DNA of 64,000 bases, taken from positions 10,116,470 through 10,180,469 of the forward strand of contig ML677385.1 of NCBI GenBank assembly GCA_007922305.1, written 5' to 3'. Source of the DNA: Dermatemys mawii. Taxonomy: Eukaryota > Chordata > Testudines > Dermatemydidae. The notes below the pieces were generated by a model. It saw only the letters and a program-made list of their open reading frames with translations, did not search any database and was not told where the DNA came from. The position numbers and the translations under genes were made by a program. Positions 55,831 through 64,000 of this stretch are shown piece after piece (within the stretch, counting starts at the first letter, position 1; each line of letters begins with the position of its first letter).

Positions 55831-58051
55831 ATGACCTTAATCATGCTAAACATGCTGACACAGTAAGATGAAAATGCCTCTGGAGAAGATTCTCATGTGA
55901 TTTTTAATACATCCAGGGTGGCAAGTGAGTCTGTTTTCATTGAATATCTGCATCTCAGTCACACACAGGGAGTGCAGAGGCAAATTTAAAATGACACTTA
56001 GATTCAAAAGTCAAACGTTTTCAAACTTCTGAAAAGATTCAACCTTTGAGTGGATTTTTTTATTACTAATTTGAACCAATTCACCTGATCTTAATCATCA
56101 CTCTGGATAGCAAGTAACATCAATTTCTGGATAACCATAAAACAAATCAAGCAATGGTAGAAGGTGGATGGGAAGGGTGAGGAAAATGGAATATAAATAA
56201 TCAAACGGTCAGTGAGAATTCCACGGCACCTGTGGAATTCATAACACACATCTAGACTTAATCTATAGTAAGCTTTTATTTCAAAAAATTCCCAATAGTA
56301 GCTAAAACTGGTTCCTCTTCAATATAAGTAGCAATTATGGGCGTGCCTGTATACTAAGTTTCTGGGGACTGCTGGTGTTTTTAATCACTGGGTCACTTTA
56401 AATTTCTCTGATCTGTTTTAAGTAACTCAGTGCCTTAAATGCCAGTGGCTGCCAGGAGCCTTAGCTGCTGGGGGAGCTGAACTGATGGTTGTGGTGAGAA
56501 GTTTTTTCAGAAAAGATTTGACATTCCATTTCCAGCTGGGAGTCAGGAGAAGGAACTAGGTTGATTGACACATAGGCTACCCGTGAAACCAGCAGATTAA
56601 AGGATATGTAGAGCCTTGTTATATGGAACAGAAGGAAGGAAAGGAGTTCTATGGGAATTCAGTAAAGGCAAGGATTACAAAATGAAACAAATCCATTATT
56701 TATTTCTAGAGATTGGTTTTCACATGTCAAGGTTTTGATCTATAAAATACCACGACTCTGAGTTCTGTTTTCCAGGGACAGGAAACTAGGATTAAGATAT
56801 TTATACTGTCTCATCATTTGGATTACTAGCTAGTACCAAAGCTGTCAATGTGATGTGTAGAAGAATATATTCTGAGGTTTAAACTCAGTTTGTAGATTTT
56901 TGTATTTGATCACTTACAAGCAAAATATATTATACTCCATACAAACTCTAGTCACTTTAAAAACAAGTCTTGTTTCTGTACTTTAGAGTCATTGCCGTAT
57001 TTATTTCTTGATTGAAGTCCTAGAAGAGACTTTGTAAATGTGTAATTATGTTGATTTATTAAAAATGAAGCAGGCCTGTGTGATGTGTGGTGAGTTCCCC
57101 CTCCCAGCTTTTTCTCTTCTCTGGCTTAAAAGGTTCATTTTCAAAATTGATTGTATTTTTAGAATGCCTCATTGCTGACAGCAGTGGAATACTAAATGTC
57201 AGTCAGTTGTGTTAATGCATCCAATGTAAACTTCAGGAACATTACATTTATTTATATAGCACAACCCTGATACCAAAATGCTCTTTCCATTCTTGTACAC
57301 AGGAAGAGCTTTTGCTACTCCTTTTTTTTTTAAAAAAGTTCTGTACAATGCTGCTGTTGGTAATGAACATTTATCTAGTGTTACAAATGCATACTATGCT
57401 GTTCAGTGAGATGCTAGCCAACATTTTCTAACTTTGCTCCTTAGAGTTAAACATCTAAATAAGTGGCCTGATTTTTAGACATGCTTATCACTTAGATGTG
57501 CCCCAATTTCAATTTAAAACTCTATTAAAGATTTGGGTAGACTATTCCAACTGTCATTATTTTGGCCCCTTGTTTTGCAGAGGCTCTGCAGGTTATCTGC
57601 TAACCTTTTGCCACAAATTAGGTCAACCAAGCTTCTAGACAAGAAACACTGGATGTACCACAGGCTTAGGGCCCAGCTCCACCCATCCTTCACAATACAT
57701 TGCGCCTTAAAAGACACAATATAATTTTTGTATTTAAGTATTGACATACATACATCATGTCATTTAAGACTACATTGTTCTGTGATATCATTAGCACTAC
57801 ATTGTGGTGAACGGAAGGCATTTCAGTATTAGTTTTGAATCTCCTCGTGAGCTTTTTAGGCTTTTAGGTAGACAGTATAGTTTTTGTAGATAATTTAGGA
57901 CAATGTAGCCCAAATAAGGAGTGACATATAGCAGCAATGACCTAGAAACTGAACAGAGAGGAAACTGACACCTTTTGATAATCTGTTTATCAAAATCAGT
58001 TAGTAAACTCATCCTTCAGTTATAATTGTATTTAAGAATAGAATTTAAGAT
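55831..58051. other. No gene recognised
   Basis: AT-rich, mostly unique-looking. A scrap near 57240-57290 ('atttatttatatagcacaac') may be an old repeat. Overlapping 63- to 77-codon ORFs at 57514-57747 are unsupported. Confidence 0.5.
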
Positions 58052-58165
58052 TAGCAGCCATGTTAGTCTGTATCCATAAATAAGACGAGGAAGACTTGTA
58101 GACCTTTGAGACTAACCAGTTTATTTCAGCATAAGCTTTCATGGGCTAGCCCACGAAATGTACAA
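58052..58165 (+). mobile_element. Fold-back MITE-like repeat, relative of 14581
   Basis: 'agcagccatgttagtctgta', 'agacttgtagacctttgaga', 'ctaaccagtttatttcagca' and 'taagctttcatgggctagcc' followed by 'cacga' are the left two thirds of the same family as 14581-14745. The right part has been replaced by the inverted repeat that follows. Confidence 0.75.
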
Positions 58166-58247
58166 AAATGTACATTAATGTATACTCTATTTTTAAATAA
58201 GTCTTCCTCGTCTTATTTAAAAATAGAGTATACATTAATGTACATTT
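58166..58247. repeat. Perfect 36-base inverted repeat, 10-base spacer
   Basis: Arms 58166-58201 and 58212-58247 are exact reverse complements. Each contains the smaller palindrome-like 'tgtacattaatgta'. The sequence 58201-58218 is also the exact reverse complement of 58078-58095 within the preceding repeat. The extruded hairpin would have a 36-pair AT-rich stem. The 60-codon ORF over it is a product of the arms. Confidence 0.95.
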
Positions 58248-58779
58248 ATCGTATATCTTCAATTTTTGCTTATATTGTATTCTGTTGATCAACCATTTGT
58301 TCTGTTGATCAATATTTACATGCATATTATACCATTAGATTATACCAGGTTTACTTTCTATCTTTGAACCAATCATAGGTATACCCCAAACTTTCTCTGG
58401 TTAATGGAAAGCAGGAAGGATGGAAGGAATAAATGTTGTAACTTGTTTTATCTTTAGTGCCTGTGGCTGCCTCAAGTATTTATATTCAGTTTTTAGCTTG
58501 GGTAAGCCAGTTAGACTGCCGTCTCAAAGGGAGACGGCTCAAACCTTGGCAGGTGTTGAGCTCTGAGAAAGTAAATGAAAAAAGGGACAATCTTGCCACA
58601 GTAGTTTGTTTATAATTCATGAGGATATTGTTCTTGGCTCCACAGGGAAATCTTTCCATACTGCCCTACCACATAAAATGAAGATTTATCAGTGGTGATG
58701 AGCTGCAGAAGGGATGATCCCCATATAAAGGGGGAAAACTATATATGTATAAGAATTTAATAATTATACATATATATAT
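58248..58779. other. Unassigned stretch with small perfect hairpin
   Basis: 'gccgtctc' (58518-58525) and 'gagacggc' (58531-58538) form a perfect 8-base stem with a 5-base loop. Nothing else recognised. A short TA run precedes the LTR at about 58766-58779. Confidence 0.5.
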
Positions 58780-59491
58780 TGTGACGGAGTCAGACCAGAA
58801 GGATATAGGAGAGTGCTGGAAGGCAGGTACATTAATCTCAGGGTGTGCAGGTCCCTGTTCCCTGGATAGCCAAACAAAGGCTACTCCAGGCCAATCAAGA
58901 CACCTGGGGCCAATTAAGAACCTTCTAGAAAGGAGTAGAAACAGCCAGCCTGATTGGGACACCTGAAGCCAATCAGGGACTGGCTGAAACCAGATAAAAA
59001 CCTCCCAGTCAGTCAGGTTGGGGTGGGTGTCAGGAGCTGTGGAAGGAAGTTATGCTGTTGGTGAGACTGAGTGGTGGACAACATATCATACAGAAGGAAG
59101 GAGGCCATGAGGTAAGGGTGAAGTGGAGTTTGAAGAAGCAGTGACTGCTGTGGGGAAGTAGCCCAGGGAATTGTATTGTGTTTTGTGGATAAAAGGTCAG
59201 CCATCTTAGCTGATACTATTAGGGTCCCTGGGCTGGAGCCCAGAGTAGAGGGCGGGCCTGGGCTCCCTGCTTTCTGCCTCCCCTAATTAGTCTCTGAGAT
59301 TGGGAGACAATAGAGACTGTGCCAGGAAGGATAGCTTCTCCTCACTGGTTTGTGATGAAAATGGCTCAATAGGCTGTGACCTTGTCTCCAGAGAGAGAAG
59401 GGCTCCATGGAGGGTCACAGTGAGCTGCTGAGGCTAGTAAAAATCCGCCAGGAAACGCAGGATCCATGAACATAAGGACAGAGCTTTGTCA
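58780..59491 (+). mobile_element. Solo LTR, family D, inserted in a TA microsatellite
   Basis: Starts TGTGACGGAGTCAGACCAGA and ends 'gacagagctttgtca', giving the TGTGAC…GTCA inverted ends of an LTR. Contains 'ggccaatcaagacacctggg', 'gctgaaaccagataaaaacc' (a TATA-like box), 'ggaagtagcccagggaattg', 'agagggcgggcctgggctcc' and 'aaatccgccaggaaacgcag', a layout I know from a common turtle endogenous-retrovirus LTR. TA repeats on both sides hide the target duplication. It is 712 bases without internal sequence. Confidence 0.8.
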
Positions 59492-59492
59492 C

Positions 59493-59514
59493 TATATATA
59501 TATATATATATATA
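59493..59514. repeat. (TA)n microsatellite
   Basis: Eleven TA units directly after the LTR, matching the TA run before it. Confidence 0.95.
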
Positions 59515-61202
59515 AAAATATTAGTGATTTCCAATTTCAGTTAAGATAACATATCTTCCTCTACCACTACTCCAACCTTTTTTGATAAAAAAACATAATC
59601 CAAAGGTTATTTTAAGTTGGAAAATATATCTCATTCATCTATGTTAAATTTTAGAGCTTTGAATTGAACTTGCCCATACAGCTGACCCCACAAGAGAACT
59701 GGTTGAGCAGAAGTCTTCTGCTTTTCTCTGTCTGGGGTTCATCAATGGAGAGACTAGGGCAGAATGCCTATTTTTGTTATTAAAACTCCTCTTGTTGTCA
59801 TGTATAGTAATCAACTTCCAAATAATAAAATGGAAGCCATCATTGTCTTGGCCCAATCCAGTTTACCACCTAGTCTTTTAGGGGTTCAAAACATTCCCTC
59901 AGAAACGTTTTATTTTCATCTGGCCTAGGCCTCTGAGGAAGATAGCATATGCTGAGAGAAACAGTATTCTAGGCACAACCCGTATCTAAAGAAATTGTGC
60001 CGTCTGGTGTCTCTAGAGTACCTTGAAGAGTTTACATTATTCACAGAAGCTGTGTTTTCATTTAAAATCCTGTTGCTTTGTGCATGGTATCATCACTGAC
60101 AAACCTTTCTAGTCAGTATCCCCCTGCTATCCTTTTTATGTGGTTATTTACCCAGACAAATAGATATCTTCTTGATTTCACCATTTGAACAATGAACTAC
60201 GTGACTTCAGTCTTTATAGATTTTCTGTGTATTAACACACTCCTTTTGGCTCATGCCAGGACTTTTAGAAGCTGTAGAACTTCACTTATTCGTAGTTGGT
60301 ACTTCATGCTACTTTTGGATGCTACAACATTCAGAAAATCTCGAAGATGCTAAAGTAGAAACTCCCAGCCACTTCCATTCCATTAATAATTAGAGTCTTA
60401 CCTGCTATTCTTGCTTGTAAGTGCTTGGTTTCACATATTAAAAAGCACAAAAGGCCTCAATGAATTCAGAGTCCTCTTATCTCTATTTTTCAGGTAATTG
60501 TTTCTCTCCTTACCAGAGCCCAGTGCAGCTTACTTGTCTTTCAGGAGTTGATGTTACTTCCATATGACTTTAGCATATTAAGCAGATTGGAGACTGACAA
60601 GCAACAGTGTTTTTAATAGGGAAATAATCAAGGTTTAGAGCATGTCTGTCATGCAAAGTAAAATTCCTGAGATGGCCTGGAGGCTAGCTATCATGGAAGC
60701 AAGTGCTTTCTTCAGATGCGCCCAAGTGATAAATGAAGTAAAATGATTAACATACACACAATTTTTTTTCCTAAAATGGTATTTTTGTTTCACATTTTTC
60801 ATGCCACTCTGCCTGCCTACCTGCCTGCTAGTTTCAGAGCTAATGCATTTTCCTGAGCTGATGTTGTTGTAGTTTGTTCTGGAGTGACCTTACGAGATGT
60901 TTTAATGCATGAAAGGCCTTGTGTGGGTGTTATCTATTTGTCAAAAGATGGATTGAAAGCTATCACTAACGTTTCACATCTCTCTTACATCAATTGACAT
61001 TTTTCTGATATAAATCCACTTTTTTCAAGTGGAAATATTTGAAGTCTCAGATTTACCAATTAAAGAAGGGGTAGCCATGTTTTGATAATGCTTTCAGAGC
61101 TTTTCATTTCGTTTTGAGAATTGCTGTTCATGTCTTGTTTGATGGATTATCACAGCATGTCAGCCATGTAGTTCTCAGTGCTTTTGAAGAAATGCAGGGC
61201 AT
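59515..61202. other. AT-rich, no gene
   Basis: No gene or repeat family recognised apart from a small CTGCC-type run near 60809-60829. Confidence 0.5.
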
Positions 61203-61240
61203 TAGAAAACCATAGAATATTAGGGTTGGAAGAGACCTCT
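61203..61240 (-). mobile_element. CR1 LINE terminal fragment, antisense
   Basis: 'accatagaatattagggttg', 'gaagagacctc' is the antisense CR1 terminus. Very short insertion. Confidence 0.75.
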
Positions 61241-61373
61241 TACACAAAATGCATCTTACACAAATAATTTTGTCATTTAATTACATTTTCTTTTTCCTTA
61301 ATATTTTTAAATAAAAGTAAACTTTTGTGGCTAATGCATTACTGAAATAATGCAAAATAGGGATTTTAGGTAT

Positions 61374-61412
61374 GAATTGCCATACTGGATTGAACCAGTA
61401 GTTCATGTTGTT
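61374..61412 (-). mobile_element. CR1 LINE terminal fragment, antisense
   Basis: 'gaattgccatactggattga', 'accagtagttcatg' resembles the antisense form of the 'gaccattggtctgacccagtatggcaattct' type of CR1 terminus. Short and diverged. Confidence 0.5.
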
Positions 61413-63299
61413 GTTATGCACAAAATAATCTTAAGATTTTAAGCTTTAATAGAAATCTCATGTGTTGTAGAAACAAAAAAATCTGTTTAGTCAAAAGTAT
61501 GAAGGAAAGTGTGATTGCTTTATGATACCATAAGCATGTGAAATTTTGTTAACTAGTCAAGTATCGTTTAATTCTTACAAAAATTTTCTTAAATATGGAC
61601 AGTCAGTCTTTTTAGCCTGAAATTACTTATGTCAAACATTGATTTTTCTTGTTTTCCTGTAATAACTTATAAAATTACTAGGAATGTTCAGTTTAAGCTA
61701 AACTGTGAAAGTGGCTTCCACAGTTCTATTGACTTACCTTACCTTATGTACAGAAATTTTCTATCTTACAGCTAGCAATTGGTCAACCTGTTGTGAACCT
61801 TGAAAAATTCTTCTGTCATGAATTACATTTTTTTCTGCAGTGAGAGATCTTGCAATACACAAAACAACTTTTGTTATGTCACTGTCATATATTAATATTT
61901 TAACTGACTCTGTAGGCATAGAATTATAATTTAATTTTAATGTATGTTGGGCTGTTTTACAACACATTTTGGCAGTCATTGTTCTACAGTAGAAGTCTGG
62001 AGAGTTGTCAGAATTGTCTGTTTTGTGGGAAGGCCTACTCAGCACGTAAAGTTTGTCAGAGAACTTAATTAAATGCTCCTACCTGTTCTTGGGGTGACAG
62101 TGTGCTGTGGCATCCCGGAAGTCTAAACATGAGCATCTTGCCCATCAAAAATAACTTTACCCTTAAAAGAGTTAATTCTTTATTATACAAATAAAAATAA
62201 AACACACATGGGCTGAATATTTCTCCCCATATGCTTAACTTATGTAGTATATTCACATGCATAGGAACACTTGTATTTTAGTACCAGTCAACAAACAAAC
62301 AAGTTTGCAACGTACTTGTTGACCTAAATCAACATTTCCCCAACTTCTGAAAGCTGAGCTCCCCTTCTGAAAAATTAAACCAGTTGTGTTCCTCTTAAAC
62401 TTTACCATGTGTTACGCAAGGCAAACACATCTTACCTAATACAAATTCTATGCCCTTCTGTAGGCCCAGGAGAGTCCTGTACAGCATACACCTCACAGTT
62501 TGGGGAAAAGAAGAGGTATATCATCATATTATAGTACTGCTTCTCCTTTCTTAGATAAGCCAAATAGTTAACAGCATTTAAAGTTCATTAACATTTAAAG
62601 TACCATCATTGGCCACTGAGTTAGCACCCACTGAAATGAATAGGGTAGTTCACTCCCCAGAGCTTTATTTCAGGCTTACTACAAACTCAAGCAGCCATTG
62701 CTACATTGGTTAAACTCAGCGGACCGTTTGTTTTTTGTTTTGTTTTTATTGTGCAGCTTTGTCTGAGCTGTGCTGCCTGGGATTTTCTGGCTAGCCCCTG
62801 GCTACCTTTAACAGAGTTCCTCAGCAAGGAGGAGTATCTGGAGAAAACTTAACACAAGGAGTGTATGAACTTTCCTTATTTGCTTAACCTTCCTCTTCCA
62901 CTGGGTGTTAGTGGGGTAATGGGGATGAACTTCAGAGATTCCTCCAAAGTTCAAGTGAAAGAAGGAACACTATCACAGAAGGGGGATCCAAAATTTGGTC
63001 CTTAGTAAGCGGTATCATTAAGGATACTAATTCTGGTCTTTTATCACCCTCTGGTCAGGCAGAAGCATATGTATTTACATTTGTATTAAAGTTCAAATCA
63101 CATTTTCACAATTGTGACATATACTGTGTCTAACTTGCCAAACCATGCAAACTTCCCTGGGTGTAGCAGCCTCTCAGGCAGAACTTGGAAGTGAAATAAA
63201 ATGACCAGTAATGATTTTCTGTATTACTAGAACAATATGTTATTGCTTTTCCAATTTGCAGCACCAGGCATGGTACTGGGCTGTAAGAGTTAGCCCAGG
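61413..63299. other. AT-rich, no gene
   Basis: No gene recognised. ORFs of 65 to 94 codons on the minus strand show no motifs I can place. Confidence 0.5.
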
Positions 63300-64000
63300 A
63301 GGGCCCCACTGAACAAATGTTAGAGGAGCTTCTGCTGACCTCCTCACAGCAGACAACTATAAGGCCCATCAAGAGTTAATAAAGAGAGTTGCCTTAATCC
63401 TGGGCATCCAGTGTAGAAAGTGAAAGAATCCTTGCACTGCCTGATAGATAGTTTGGCCACAACAGGTCCTTCTAGAGTGTCCCTGCCTTTCACCAAGGCA
63501 AATATGTACCCCATTATGGAGGCAATTATGGACTGTTTCATCCTTTCCCTCATCTCTATAAGGGTTGAGCACAAATACTATGTGCCAGAACAGGGATTTT
63601 AGTATCTCTTTTCTCATCCGCCTCTCCTCCCCAACAGGCTCTCTATTCTACTGGGGAGTTACAATTTAGAATTGCCACCCTGCAGACACTCTTGAGCTAA
63701 CATGATTTTGATGTCTGTGACTCCATGTTCAGGTTTAGAGGCATGCTGCCAGAAGATACTAGGCAGGAGTTCTCCTCACAATGGATGAGGGGAAATCTAT
63801 GATGAGAGCTTCATTACAAGTTGCACTGGATGAAATGGACTCAGAGGCCAGGTCATGGCTTCTGCAGTGGCCACCCACAGAAGCTCCTGGTTGCAGTCAT
63901 CATGCAGGAAATCCAACAAATTTATAGAATCTGCCCTTTGATGAGTCTCTGCTCTTTTTGGAGCAGACAGACTCGAAGCTCCATGGAAGGACTCGACGGC
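63300..64000 (+). mobile_element. DIRS-like Gag-like coding relic, runs off the window
   Basis: Plus-strand frames give, in order, 'AHQELIKRVA' near 63370, 'PSRVSLPF' near 63470, 'VEHKYYVPEQGF' (about 63565-63602), 'FRGMLPEDTRQEF' (63734-63772) and 'LPFDESLLFLEQTDSKLH' (63931-63984). I recognise this succession as the Gag-like ORF1 of DIRS-type elements in turtles: a lysine-rich '-KYYVP-GF' box, a 'LPED-R-EF' box and a 'DLPFD' box. Several frame changes and stops interrupt it. The 60-codon ORF 63420-63602 is one surviving block; the minus ORFs opposite are shadows. The rest of the element should lie beyond position 64000. Confidence 0.72.

Overview
This window looks like nuclear, non-coding vertebrate DNA, most likely from a turtle. 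I see no operons, no ribosome binding sites, no tRNA or rRNA genes, and no open reading frame that reads as a host gene. The longest ORFs are 163 to 190 codons. They lie in repeats or in low-complexity GC-rich sequence, or have no recognisable family. The assignment to turtle is an inference from the repeat mix: CR1 LINE 3' ends on both strands, L2 and MIR relics, DIRS-like tyrosine-recombinase retrotransposons, several LTR families, and fold-back or MITE families (pogo/Tigger-like, PIF/Harbinger-like, hAT-like) that I associate with turtle and other reptile assemblies. I cannot name the species, and family names should be confirmed against Dfam or Repbase.

Layout. Positions 1-6.8 kb are AT-rich and mostly unique, with one antisense CR1 tail at 1.8 kb. 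From 6.8 to 9.7 kb there are a Tigger-like MITE with TA target duplication, a MIR SINE and a GC-rich repeat. From 9.7 to 16 kb the sequence is mostly unique, with a CR1 fragment, a fold-back repeat and an L2-like 3' end. From 16 to 19.5 kb there is a dense cluster of palindromic repeats, local duplications, a GC-rich repeat, a CR1 copy and a second TIR element. From 23.8 to 27.5 kb there are a MIR, a minus-strand LTR-like element carrying an unusual 49-base inverted duplication, a MITE, and a solo LTR with a perfect 5-base target duplication. At 28.8-29.95 kb a CR1 copy is split by a GC-rich element. From 30 to 33.3 kb there are further LTR and CR1 pieces. From 33.3 to 40.2 kb there is a long repeat-poor stretch broken by one LTR-like element. 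From 40.2 to 42.3 kb there are two solo LTRs and a hAT MITE.

The most structured part is 49.1-53.4 kb. There an L2 reverse-transcriptase relic is interrupted by a minus-strand DIRS-like element that keeps a recognisable tyrosine-recombinase fragment and alternating-orientation terminal repeats, and this is in turn interrupted by a GC-rich element. Near 58.1 kb a fold-back repeat ends in a perfect 36-base inverted repeat. A further LTR sits at 58.8-59.5 kb. The last 700 bases carry a decayed DIRS Gag-like coding region on the plus strand that runs off the window edge.

How it fits together: this is a record of successive transposon insertions in an intergenic region or a large intron. Nested insertions give a relative order (L2 before DIRS before GC-rich element; CR1 before GC-rich element; short repeat before LTR). 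I found no new host system. The most unusual features are inverted duplications that look like template-switch events, and the nested DIRS copy. Nothing here appears able to make a functional protein.
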